Shown here piece by piece: positions 18,547 to 27,288 of a DNA stretch of 40,994 nucleotides. The notes beneath the pieces were generated by a model that was given only the letters and a program-made list of their open reading frames with translations, did no database searches and was not told the origin of the DNA. The position numbers were made by a program, and so were the translations under genes. This DNA comes from Pirellulaceae bacterium (lineage in GTDB: Bacteria; Planctomycetota; Planctomycetia; Pirellulales; Pirellulaceae), in the NCBI GenBank assembly GCA_022446825.1, contig JAKVBY010000036.1:24345-65338 (forward strand), in the 5' to 3' direction. Numbering within the stretch: the first letter of the stretch is position 1; each line of letters starts with the position of its first letter.

Positions 18547-20298
18547 GTGACCGTGAGTTTCAGTCGACGTATTTGGAAATTGTTGCGGCACGATCGTCGT
18601 CTAATGATGTGGTCCGTATTTTTTGGACTGCTGTTTACCGGTCTGGGAATCATTCCGCCACTCTTGGTAGGGCGAATGATCCGCTGGATTCAATCCGAGG
18701 CCCCGGTCCGCGATTTCTTTTTGCTGGGGGGAGTGTTAGCAACGATTTACTTGTTACGCGGTGTAACACGCTATTTTTACGGGGTAACTTCGCACATTGC
18801 CGCATTTCGGACCCTGCATCGCTTGACCAATGAAACGTATGCGCATCTGCAAAAAATGTCGCCAGCCTTTGTCAATCGTCAGCATACGGGAAATCTAGTG
18901 GCACGATCGCTGGGGGATGTTGAGGCCGTAGAAGATTTTATCGCGCATGGAATTCCAGAAACGATGCTGGCCATTGTCATTCCGGTCACGATGAGCATCG
19001 TGTTATTTTTAATTCATTGGCAACTGGCACTTATTTCGCTGTTGCCACTACCCTTCATCGCGACGGCCGTGTTTGTGATCGCGTCGCGGACGCGAAATCA
19101 TTGGCGCGGTACGCGGCGCAGGTTTGCCGAAGTTCAGGCCAGGATTCAGGATCATTTATCGGGTTTGACGGTCATTCAATCGTTCGTGCAGGAAACGGAG
19201 CAAGCACGTAAGGTGCGGATCCAAAGCGCCGATTACCGAGACACCATGATCTACGCAAACAAGTGGTCATTGGTGCCTGCGGGTATCATTGAAGCAGCCA
19301 GCGGCGCCGGTTTGGTATTGATCGTCTGTGCGGGATCCTGGATCGTCAGGCCCGCCACGGACGCGACAAGTTTGCCGGTTGAGGTTGCCGATTTGGTCGT
19401 GTTCCTGATGTATCTGGGGCAGATATTTTTACCCTTTTTGCGACTGGCGAATTTAACCGAGAATTTACAGAAGGCAGCGGCCAGTGCCGAGCGTGTTTTT
19501 GAACTGTTGGATACCAAGCCGACCATCGTAGATCATCCCCAAGCAGCGGTTCCGGCAACTTCCAAATTCGATCTGGAATTTGCCAACGTGAGCTTTGGGT
19601 ATCAATCCGATCAGTCCGTATTACGGGAGGTCTCTTTTCGGGTGGAGGAAGGCGAAACGGTTGCTTTGGTCGGTATGACCGGAGTAGGCAAAACGACTGC
19701 CTGTCACCTGATCGTGCGATTTTATGACGTGGATGAGGGAGTGATTCGCTTGGGCGGGACGGATGTGAGAAACTTGCCGCTCGAGTACCTGCGTCATCAG
19801 GTAGCTATGGTTTCGCAGGATGTCTTTTTATTTCACGGGACCATTGGCGACAATTTACGGTTTGGAAAGCCCACGGCGACTGAGGAGGAACTCGCGGCCG
19901 CAGTGCAAGCTTCGCAGTCTCAAGAATTTATCGATTTATTGCCTCAGGGGTTGGACACAATCGTCGGGGAACGTGGGGTGCGGCTGTCAGGTGGACAAAA
20001 ACAACGTGTTTCGATCGCTCGCGCCCTGCTCAAAGACGCACCTGTCCTATTGTTGGACGAGGCCACCAGCGCGGTTGATTTGGAAACGGAAAACTGCATC
20101 AAGCGAGCGCTTGCTCGGGTGACTGCGGGCCGCACAGTGATTGTTGTGGCGCATCGACAATCTACCATCATGGCAGCTGATCGACTCGTCGTCCTCGAGC
20201 AGGGACGCGTTGTCGAAACCGGTAACTATGACGATTTGATGGATGCCGGCGGACTCTTTGCGAGACTTTGTCAACGGAACGAAGATGCCTTAATATAG
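18547..20298 (+). CDS. ABC exporter half-transporter (fused membrane and ATPase domains)
   Basis: A 583-residue type IV ABC exporter half-molecule, expected to work as a dimer in the inner membrane. Six hydrophobic segments lie in residues 15-320 (for example WSVFFGLLFTGLGIIPPLLV). The ATPase domain has Walker A GMTGVGKTT (Lys382), the signature LSGGQKQR from residue 480, Walker B VLLLDEATSAVD (Asp504, Glu505) and the H-loop AHRQST. It is of the MsbA/MdlB multidrug or lipid type; the cargo cannot be told. The start is ambiguous between GTG at 18547 and GTG at 18553; the latter has AAAGGG 5 nt upstream. It stands alone, about 214 bp after the amidohydrolase fusion. Confidence 0.93.
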   Translation: MTVSFSRRIWKLLRHDRRLMMWSVFFGLLFTGLGIIPPLLVGRMIRWIQSEAPVRDFFLLGGVLATIYLLRGVTRYFYGVTSHIAAFRTLHRLTNETYAHLQKMSPAFVNRQHTGNLVARSLGDVEAVEDFIAHGIPETMLAIVIPVTMSIVLFLIHWQLALISLLPLPFIATAVFVIASRTRNHWRGTRRRFAEVQARIQDHLSGLTVIQSFVQETEQARKVRIQSADYRDTMIYANKWSLVPAGIIEAASGAGLVLIVCAGSWIVRPATDATSLPVEVADLVVFLMYLGQIFLPFLRLANLTENLQKAAASAERVFELLDTKPTIVDHPQAAVPATSKFDLEFANVSFGYQSDQSVLREVSFRVEEGETVALVGMTGVGKTTACHLIVRFYDVDEGVIRLGGTDVRNLPLEYLRHQVAMVSQDVFLFHGTIGDNLRFGKPTATEEELAAAVQASQSQEFIDLLPQGLDTIVGERGVRLSGGQKQRVSIARALLKDAPVLLLDEATSAVDLETENCIKRALARVTAGRTVIVVAHRQSTIMAADRLVVLEQGRVVETGNYDDLMDAGGLFARLCQRNEDALI

Positions 20299-20309
20299 GT
20301 AGCACTTTA

Positions 20310-20322
20310 GGGGCAATGCCCC
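20310..20322. repeat. Small GC hairpin after the ABC exporter gene
   Basis: GGGGC-aat-GCCCC is a perfect 5-bp stem with a 3-nt loop, 11 bp after the exporter stop codon. No T-run follows, so it may stabilise the 3' end rather than terminate transcription. Confidence 0.3.
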
Positions 20323-20425
20323 AGGATTGTGGAAACCGAGGCAGTTGCTTGCACGTGTCGGAATGAAACGCTTGAGCATTTGTTTGTTTACCTAAAATCG
20401 CAGAATTTTTTTGAGGTTGCATGTG

Positions 20426-23400
20426 ATGAAGATCCCTCATTGGCTGGTGTTGCTCGTCCTGTTGGGGAATGGAGGGCAATCGGGTTTACGACTCCAGGCA
20501 GAGGGAGAGCAAGACCAACCTGAACCGACGATTGCAGAACGAGCCTCACGCCTTCCGAAAGTGCTCCCTAAATCCCCGCAAGAATCTTTGGCCGAGATTG
20601 AATTGCATGAGGAGTTTGAGGCGGTCTTGGTGGCTGCAGAACCGTTGATCAAAGATCCGGTGGCCATCGATTTTGATGAGAGCAGCCGAATGTTTGTGGT
20701 TGAATTGCCACCGTACAACGGTTACGCCGTAGAAGGCTTTCAAACCAAAGGATCGATTCGCATGCTGGAGGATACCGATGCGGACGGTCTTTTTGACAAG
20801 AGCACGCTTTACGCCGAAGGGCTGAATTATCCAACGGCGCTCGCCTGTTGGAACGGCGGAGTGTTTGTGGGCGACGCACCTGATTTGCTGTATCTCAAGG
20901 ATACGAATGGGGATGGCCGGTCGGATGAGCGGCGCGTTGTGTTTACCGGGTTTGGTTCAGACAAAGCGGGGGAAGCCCATTTGAATTCGATTCGCTGGGG
21001 TTTTGATAATCGTTTTCATCTGTCGACGAATTTATCGGGTGGTGATGTTCGCGTGGCAGGCGTTCCCCAGGAGCAGGCGATCTCAGTACGCGGGCGCGGC
21101 TTTGTATTTGATCCGCGTAACTTGGAGCGGTTTGCGTTGACCAGCGGCGCAGGACAGCATGGGATGAGTATGGATGACTGGGGCCGCAAGTTCGTATGTC
21201 AAAATAGCGTCCCGGCGCAGACACTCATGTATGACGATCGTTACATTGGCCGCAATCCCTACTTGGTTGCGCCGCCAGTAGCCTTGGATATCGTCCCGGA
21301 TGGAAAGTTCACCAAACTTTTCCGTGTCAGCGGTGTGGAGCCCTGGCGGCAACTTCGTACCGAATTGCGCAAGAATGGAAAGTTTCAGGGCTCGGATGAA
21401 GGTGGTAAGCCGTTTGGTTTTTTTACGGGGGCCACGGGAGTTACCATCTATCGTGGCGACGCTTGGCCTGAGGAGTACCGCGGAAACCTGTTGGTGGGAG
21501 ACGTGGCCAATAACCTTATTCATCGCGCGCGGATCGAAACCAATGGCCTGCAGCTGACGGCTATGCGGGTGGACCACGGACGAGAATTTTTGGCATCTCG
21601 CGACATCTGGTTTCGCCCCGTGCAGTTTGCAAACGCGCCCGACGGTACTTTGTATGTCCTGGATATTTACCGCGGTTTGATTGAAGGCGCGGCCTTCTTG
21701 CCCCCAGAATTTCTTGAGTTTGTCGATCCGATCAGCGGTAATGACCGCGGCCGCATTTATCGCCTGCAGCCGCGTGGGTTTGCCGTGACGGGCTTACCAA
21801 GGCTGGGCGACCTGGCGACCGTCGAGCTAGTCCCTCTACTGGACCACCGCAATGGTTGGCATCGCGACACGGCGTCACGACTGATCTATCGGCGTCAAGA
21901 TACTGCGGCAATTGCTCCGTTGTTAGAACTTGCCACGGCAGGTGAGCTCGCAGAAGGCCGTATGTCCGCCCTTTATTCGTTGGCGGGATTACGGGCTTTG
22001 CATGAGTCTGTTATTGCCCAGGCTTTGCGAGATCGATCGAGTATGGTGCGCGTGCACGCGCTGCGTCTGAGCGAAGGAATGCTAGTGGATTCCGCCCAGC
22101 TCGTGAATCAACTTTGCAATATGACCGACGATGAGGAAGTTGCAGTGCGTTACCAATTGGCCTTTTCCTTAGGTGCGGCGAACGGTGTGCAACGAAATGA
22201 GGCGTTGGCAAAGCTCGTGATGGGCGATGCGGGGAACGACTGGATGCGGATGGCTGTGCTGAGTTCGCTCCAGAGAGGAGCAGCCGAAGTGTTCCAGCAG
22301 CTGGTGGAGAATCGTCCATTTTGTGACTCCGAGCGCGGCCGTAAATTTTTGTTGGCTTTGGCCAAGCAGGTGGGATCGGCGAATCGTACAGATGAAATCG
22401 CTGTAATCCTGCGCTTTCTCAGTCTTGCAGATGCTGAGCAAAAGCAACTGGCCGAAGCGTTGGTTGCTACCTTGGCAGAGCAGCTGCAAGGAGAAGATCG
22501 CGAACGTATGTTGACGGCGTCGGGGGGAACTGCGGGGCGGTTGCTGGAAGTTTTGTTACAGGAAGCCCTCCAAACTGCCAGGGATCTGTCCCAGCCATTG
22601 GCAGCCCGTACGCAAGCAATCCGAGGCTTGCGTTTGTCAGGTTGGGAAGATGTGCAGGACGCTTTTCAAGATTTATTCGATTTGCAACAACCGTTGGAAG
22701 TGCAAATGGCGGTCGTGGAATCCTTGGCTGAGTACAACGAAGCTGCTGTGGCGGATCTTTTGTTAAATGCTTGGGGCGGGTTGAGCCCCCAACTCCGCCG
22801 GCGGGCTCTGGAAACACTCCTCTCTCGAGTTGCTTGGATTGATCGCTTATTGGATGACGTGGAAGAGGGAGTGCTACCACGTGCTGATCTCGACCCGGCT
22901 AGAGTGGAATTGCTCAAGGGACATCCTGTAGAAGCGATCGCTCAGCGAGTACGGAAACTGTTTTCCACAGCGGTGCTGTCGGACAGAGCACGTGTGCTAG
23001 AGGATTATCAGGTGGCGCTTGACTTGGTCGGTGACGCCGCACAGGGCAAGGTGATTTTTAAGAAAGTTTGTGCGACGTGTCATCGACTGGAGGGCGTCGG
23101 AGTCGCGGTTGGCGCTGATCTGCGCGGGATTCGAAATCGGGGCATGGCTGCGGTGATGTTGAATATTCTGGATCCTAATCGCACGGTCAAGCCTCGATTT
23201 CAATCGTATGTTCTCGCAACTGACGATGGCCGTATCATGACAGGTATGATTGAATCCGAAAACGCCAACAGTTTGACCATTCGCCAGTCGGACGGCAAAC
23301 AAATGACGCTGCTGCGCAATGAGGTGGAAGAACTGAGGAGTACAGGAGTGTCGTTCATGCCGACCGGGCTGGAAAAACAAATCAAGCCGCCAGAGATGGC

Positions 23401-23434
23401 CGATCTTTTGGCTTATCTTGAATCCCTGCTGTAG
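20426..23434 (+). CDS. PVC-type membrane-bound dehydrogenase, second copy
   Basis: A 1002-residue paralogue of the protein at 9140-12103, with the same order: signal peptide (IPHWLVLLVLLG), propeller (opening FEAVLVAAEPLIKDPVAIDF), HEAT-like helical region and C-terminal cytochrome. The heme motif is CATCH at 882-886, with likely axial Met in VSFMPTGLEKQ. Calcium-like runs DTDADG and DTNGDG are present. The ATG at 20426 is chosen because GAGG (20413-20416) lies 9 nt upstream; in-frame TTG and GTG codons precede it. It converges on a DUF1501 gene, with 49 bp between stops. Substrate is unknown. The two copies align along their whole length by eye, indicating an old duplication rather than a recent one, since they differ at many positions. 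Confidence 0.92.
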   Translation: MKIPHWLVLLVLLGNGGQSGLRLQAEGEQDQPEPTIAERASRLPKVLPKSPQESLAEIELHEEFEAVLVAAEPLIKDPVAIDFDESSRMFVVELPPYNGYAVEGFQTKGSIRMLEDTDADGLFDKSTLYAEGLNYPTALACWNGGVFVGDAPDLLYLKDTNGDGRSDERRVVFTGFGSDKAGEAHLNSIRWGFDNRFHLSTNLSGGDVRVAGVPQEQAISVRGRGFVFDPRNLERFALTSGAGQHGMSMDDWGRKFVCQNSVPAQTLMYDDRYIGRNPYLVAPPVALDIVPDGKFTKLFRVSGVEPWRQLRTELRKNGKFQGSDEGGKPFGFFTGATGVTIYRGDAWPEEYRGNLLVGDVANNLIHRARIETNGLQLTAMRVDHGREFLASRDIWFRPVQFANAPDGTLYVLDIYRGLIEGAAFLPPEFLEFVDPISGNDRGRIYRLQPRGFAVTGLPRLGDLATVELVPLLDHRNGWHRDTASRLIYRRQDTAAIAPLLELATAGELAEGRMSALYSLAGLRALHESVIAQALRDRSSMVRVHALRLSEGMLVDSAQLVNQLCNMTDDEEVAVRYQLAFSLGAANGVQRNEALAKLVMGDAGNDWMRMAVLSSLQRGAAEVFQQLVENRPFCDSERGRKFLLALAKQVGSANRTDEIAVILRFLSLADAEQKQLAEALVATLAEQLQGEDRERMLTASGGTAGRLLEVLLQEALQTARDLSQPLAARTQAIRGLRLSGWEDVQDAFQDLFDLQQPLEVQMAVVESLAEYNEAAVADLLLNAWGGLSPQLRRRALETLLSRVAWIDRLLDDVEEGVLPRADLDPARVELLKGHPVEAIAQRVRKLFSTAVLSDRARVLEDYQVALDLVGDAAQGKVIFKKVCATCHRLEGVGVAVGADLRGIRNRGMAAVMLNILDPNRTVKPRFQSYVLATDDGRIMTGMIESENANSLTIRQSDGKQMTLLRNEVEELRSTGVSFMPTGLEKQIKPPEMADLLAYLESLL

Positions 23435-23483
23435 CCCTTATCCAGCAACCACAGCCAAGCCAAGTTTGAAGACGCGGTCACGC

Positions 23484-24920
23484 CTAGGTAAACGTAATCG
23501 GGTTGCCGTAATAAATTTGATGTGGACGATCGAATTCATCATGCCAGGCGGCTGTGGCTGGAATTCCTAACGCGTGAAAAATGGTGGCGGCGAGAGCTTC
23601 GGGCGTTTGAGGAGCGGCTGCGGGATAGGCTCCTTCTGCATCGGAGGCGCCCACCACCACGCCTCCCGGAATGCCGCCGCCGGCGACGAAGACCGATTGG
23701 ACGGCTCCCCAATGGTCGCGACCGGGAAGCTTGGCGTTGATTTTGGGAGTACGCCCCATTTCACCGCACATGACGACGAGGGTCTCCTCGAGCATGCCGC
23801 GATCGGCAAGGTCGTCGATTAAAGCGGACACGCATTGATCGGTCGGAGGTAGCAGGCAGTCACGCAATAAGGGGAAGTTGTTATCGTGGGTATCCCAGGA
23901 TTCGTTATTTCCCAGATTGACTTGGACGAAATTCACACCAGTTTCGACGAGTTGTCTGGCCATGATCAAAGACCACCCAAATGAATTGCGACCATAGCGA
24001 TCCTGGATGCTCGAATCGACCGCATGTACGTCAAAGGCTCGACGGACAGCCGGGCTTGTTAGCAGAGAAATAGAAGCTTGTCGTTGTCGGTCGAACGATT
24101 GTACCTCGGCAGCGGTTTCCAGTTCACGACGTTGCTCGTCGAGCAGCTGATGCAGTTGAACTCGCGAGGCGATTCGCGAAGTGTCGATGCCGTGGGGGAG
24201 TGTTAAGTTGGGGGCATCGAACCGCAAATTGTCATTTTGTTCGCGGCCGCGAACAAAATGGAATTCATAATCGGGAAACGCTCCGTAGGATTTGGCATTG
24301 AAGGGCGAGGCCTCGATGAACCAGGGGTCTCGGTGGCTTCCCATGGTTCCGGCAAATTGTCCCGGAATGATTCGTCCGGTGCGGTGAATCAGACGTTCTG
24401 GAAGTACCACAGCAGGTGGCAGATTGTGGTTGCGCGGCGGGACCGCGTCGCCTACGATGGAGGCGATCGAGGGCCAATCAGAAGCTTGCGGTTTATTACC
24501 GTTGAATCCTGGTGGTAAAGGGGTCCGACCTGATTGCATCACCATGTGACCCGCGGAATGGCCGTTGTAAGGTGTCGTCAGCGACCGAATCAGACTCCAA
24601 TGGGGGCTACGAGCTGCCAGCATGGGCAGGTGTTCACAGATTTGCAATCCTGCCGTCTTGGTTGCAATCGGTTTGAATTCACCGCGAATTTCTGCCGGTG
24701 CCGAAGGTTTGGGGTCGAAGCTGTCGTGCTGTGCGAGACCACCCGAAAGGAAGATGAAAATGATTGATTTTGCTTGACCAGCTGCCGGCGCTAGGGCGAC
24801 ACGATCTGCGGCTTGTAAGGCCTCGGCATGATTCATGCCAAGGCCGACCAGGCCCAGAGAGCCCGCTTGCAGCATGGTACGACGGTCAAAAGCCGGATGA
24901 TGAGGTACCCACGTTTTCAT
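23484..24920 (-). CDS. DUF1501 protein, Tat signal, second copy
   Basis: A 478-residue DUF1501 protein. The blocks are FIFLSGGLAQHDSFDPKPSA, QICEHLPMLAAR, GHSAGHMVMQSGRTPLPPG, and GEMGRTPKINAKLPGRDHW. The N-terminus (AFDRRTMLQAGSLGLVGLG) is a twin-arginine signal. GAGG lies about 9 nt before the ATG. It belongs to the same family as 4217-5578 but is clearly divergent: the segment HMVMQSGR replaces VYVSLTGH, and it is about 25 residues longer. It converges with the cytochrome dehydrogenase, so it is not in an operon with it. Biochemical function is unknown; export together with cytochromes is the common planctomycete context. Confidence 0.9.
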   Translation of the reverse strand: MKTWVPHHPAFDRRTMLQAGSLGLVGLGMNHAEALQAADRVALAPAAGQAKSIIFIFLSGGLAQHDSFDPKPSAPAEIRGEFKPIATKTAGLQICEHLPMLAARSPHWSLIRSLTTPYNGHSAGHMVMQSGRTPLPPGFNGNKPQASDWPSIASIVGDAVPPRNHNLPPAVVLPERLIHRTGRIIPGQFAGTMGSHRDPWFIEASPFNAKSYGAFPDYEFHFVRGREQNDNLRFDAPNLTLPHGIDTSRIASRVQLHQLLDEQRRELETAAEVQSFDRQRQASISLLTSPAVRRAFDVHAVDSSIQDRYGRNSFGWSLIMARQLVETGVNFVQVNLGNNESWDTHDNNFPLLRDCLLPPTDQCVSALIDDLADRGMLEETLVVMCGEMGRTPKINAKLPGRDHWGAVQSVFVAGGGIPGGVVVGASDAEGAYPAAAPQTPEALAATIFHALGIPATAAWHDEFDRPHQIYYGNPITFT

Positions 24921-25133
24921 TAGACAGCCTCAATCCTTCCCGCAAGGGAGGTGAATTTCCATGTCCCCAAGAAAAAATTTTCGACTCGCAGTTGTTCGTC
25001 TCGCATTTGTCCGACCGCCGACCGGCGTAGCGCTAGTGCTGGGCTGCTCTTCACTGCCCACTGCTACCCCGAGCACGACGACCAAGTTTACCTTAAAATA
25101 CACCTCGCTTCAGATTATCTCAACAGAATTTTT

Positions 25134-26690
25134 ATGGATCACGACATGCTCAGCGAGCGATGGGACGCAATTGTTATTGGTGCCGGCCATAACGGTTTGG
25201 TTTGTGCTGCCTATTTAGCCAAAGCTGGTATGCAGGTACTGGTGCTTGAACGTAGTCATCGCATTGGCGGAGCCAGTATAACGGAAGAATTGGTACCTGG
25301 TTGTCAGTTTTCCACGTTCGCCTATAACGCCAACGGTCCGGGCCCCAAAATTTGTCGCGAACTAGAAATTCCTGCCGCAGCGATTGAAGTCGTCTCCCCC
25401 AATCCAACAATGTTTTTTCCCTTTCCGGATGGCGATCATCTGCTGTTGTGGGCAGATGAGAAAAAAACACTCGCCGAGCTGAGTCGATTCGGTCCACGTG
25501 AAGCGGAGGGGTATATTGCTTATCAGCGGTTGATGCAAGCGGGAAAGCAAATTGCCAAAGATTTTTTCTATCAGCCGCCGCCCACGACACAGCAACTCTA
25601 CGACCGTTATGAAGGTACTGAGTTTGCAGTTGCTTTGGAGGCGATGCTCACCCGCAGCCATTGGGAAGTACTTTGCGACCATTTTGAAAATGATAAGGTG
25701 CGGGTTGCGCTGGCGCGGGCAGATGATGTGGGCTATCCGACAACCGTCGGCTCACTTTTGGCTGAAGTTGTGGAGTCGGCCAATGATGGTGTGGGGGTAC
25801 AGGGACTTGCGGGTATCCCTCGAGGGGGCATGGGAAGTATTACCGCGGCTTTGGCAGCGGCCGGTCGAAGGTTCGGAGTCGAGATCCGGACGGAATCACC
25901 AATCGAGCAAATCCTGGTGGAGCACGGTTCTGCGGTGGGAGTACGACTCGTCGGAGGCGAAATCGTTCGAGCGGCTCGTGTGATTTCCAATGCAGACCCC
26001 AAGCGGACGTTCCTGAAACTTTTGGACCGGAATGAACTAAGCAGCACCTTTCACGCGCAAGTAGCCCAGCTGAAAACTTTGGCAGGCAACATGAAATACC
26101 ACGCTGTCTTAAAGGGCTTGCCTCGGTTCACGGCCCTACCGGACCATCTTGCCGACGATCCACGTGCCATTGCGGGGGTGCGCATCGCTCCGCAGCTGGA
26201 ATATTTTGAGCGTGCTTGGCGCGATTGTTTAGCGGGGATCCCGTCTCGGGAACCGGTGTTAAGCCTCCAGTTGCCCACGGCTTATCTGCCCGAGTTAGCG
26301 CCTCCAGGAAAACATCTTTTTGGTGCGTGGGTTCGTTATGGCCCACAAGAATTGCAGGAAGGGACCTGGGAGACGTGGCGGCCACAAGTGATCGAGTCGA
26401 TTTTGAGTATTTTGGAAACGTATGCGCCCGGTTTTCGTGATTTGATTGAGTGGCAACGGCTCTACACGCCTGCCGATATTCAAAAGGAAACTGGCATCAC
26501 GGGGGCCAGTATTCGGCACCTCGATATGACCCTTGACCAAATGCTTCATCAGCGTCCCTTACCTGCCTGGTCTGCCTATCAAACTCCGCTCGAGGGCCTC
26601 TGGTTGTGTGGGTCTGGAACACATCCCTGCGGGTCTGTGACGGGCGCTCCGGGGCATAACGCAGCTCAGGCCATTCTGCAAAAACGATGA
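25134..26690 (+). CDS. FAD-dependent oxidoreductase of the phytoene desaturase/PYROXD2-like family
   Basis: A 518-residue flavoprotein. The dinucleotide-binding motif is VIGAGHNGLVCAAYLAKAG (Gly16, Gly18, Gly21), followed by the acidic end of strand 2 (VLERSHRIGGA). The C-terminal FAD motif is LWLCGSGTHPCGSVTGAPGHN. This matches the CrtI-like amine-oxidase/phytoene-dehydrogenase superfamily, particularly the PYROXD2 branch rather than true carotenoid desaturases; no other carotenoid gene is nearby. The frame is open from 24951, but residues before 25134 have no recognisable domain, so I start at ATG 25134; another ATG at 25146 is possible. There is no clear ribosome-binding site for either. 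It is divergent from the DUF1501 gene. Confidence 0.88.
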   Translation: MDHDMLSERWDAIVIGAGHNGLVCAAYLAKAGMQVLVLERSHRIGGASITEELVPGCQFSTFAYNANGPGPKICRELEIPAAAIEVVSPNPTMFFPFPDGDHLLLWADEKKTLAELSRFGPREAEGYIAYQRLMQAGKQIAKDFFYQPPPTTQQLYDRYEGTEFAVALEAMLTRSHWEVLCDHFENDKVRVALARADDVGYPTTVGSLLAEVVESANDGVGVQGLAGIPRGGMGSITAALAAAGRRFGVEIRTESPIEQILVEHGSAVGVRLVGGEIVRAARVISNADPKRTFLKLLDRNELSSTFHAQVAQLKTLAGNMKYHAVLKGLPRFTALPDHLADDPRAIAGVRIAPQLEYFERAWRDCLAGIPSREPVLSLQLPTAYLPELAPPGKHLFGAWVRYGPQELQEGTWETWRPQVIESILSILETYAPGFRDLIEWQRLYTPADIQKETGITGASIRHLDMTLDQMLHQRPLPAWSAYQTPLEGLWLCGSGTHPCGSVTGAPGHNAAQAILQKR

Positions 26691-27288
26691 TGCCACGCGT
26701 CTGTTGGAGCGATTCGAGCTAAGAAGAATTGAGAAGACGATAGGGTTCTGGAAAGATTGTTGTGGCAGTCTGTCGGCTGGCTTTGCCAGGCCGAGTGGCA
26801 TGCGTCGATTCTGGCGAAGTGTTTTGTCCGTGTTTTTATTGCCGACTGATGATGGCCGAGTGGCTTGCGAGGAATCCGGTTTCATAGCGAGGGGCGAGGG
26901 AGCCAGCAAAGAAAGCAGGTCTCCCGCTCTACGGGTCTACAGGTGTCGTTGGTCAGCCGAAAGGATGGTTGGAAACGCTGGAGGTTGTGTTTGCTCCTCG
27001 GGGTCGGATGGCGAGAAAAAATATGCACAAAGGTGGGAACTCTTTGTTTGCGTGGCGCGTCTAGAATTTAGAGCTGGTTACGTGCGGTTCGTGGAGAGGA
27101 CTGCTTTGACATGTGCTCGCATTCAAGCAATCAAAGATTTTTGGCCCAAAACATGTGCTGCCGTTTGGGTAACAGAATCGCTTGCAGGGATTTGTCGTGA
27201 GTGGTAGGAACTTTCACCAGGAAACTTGCTCCGTACATTCTTCCGTACGACAGTTCGTTCGATCTTGAAAAAAACAAGGAGCGCCTTT
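26691..27288. other. Intergenic region before the serpin gene
   Basis: About 598 bp. An open frame of 167 codons (26704-27207) exists, but its product is rich in Arg and Cys, has no domain or signal and no ribosome-binding site, so I do not call it a gene. The string GGCCGAGTGGC occurs twice (near 26791 and 26852). TTGACA at 27106-27111 has only a poor -10 partner. The last part should hold the serpin promoter. Confidence 0.4.

Noticed and set aside
25134-26690. Assigning the FAD oxidoreductase to carotenoid biosynthesis
   Set aside because: The family match is broad, the closest pattern is PYROXD2-like, and there is no crtB, crtE or other carotenoid gene nearby.
27106-27134. TTGACA as a promoter for the serpin gene
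   Set aside because: The sequence at the 17-bp position (AATCAA) matches the -10 consensus in only three of six places.
26704-27207. 167-codon open frame before the serpin gene
   Set aside because: Arg- and Cys-rich composition, no domain, no signal peptide and no ribosome-binding site; consistent with a chance open frame in GC-rich DNA.
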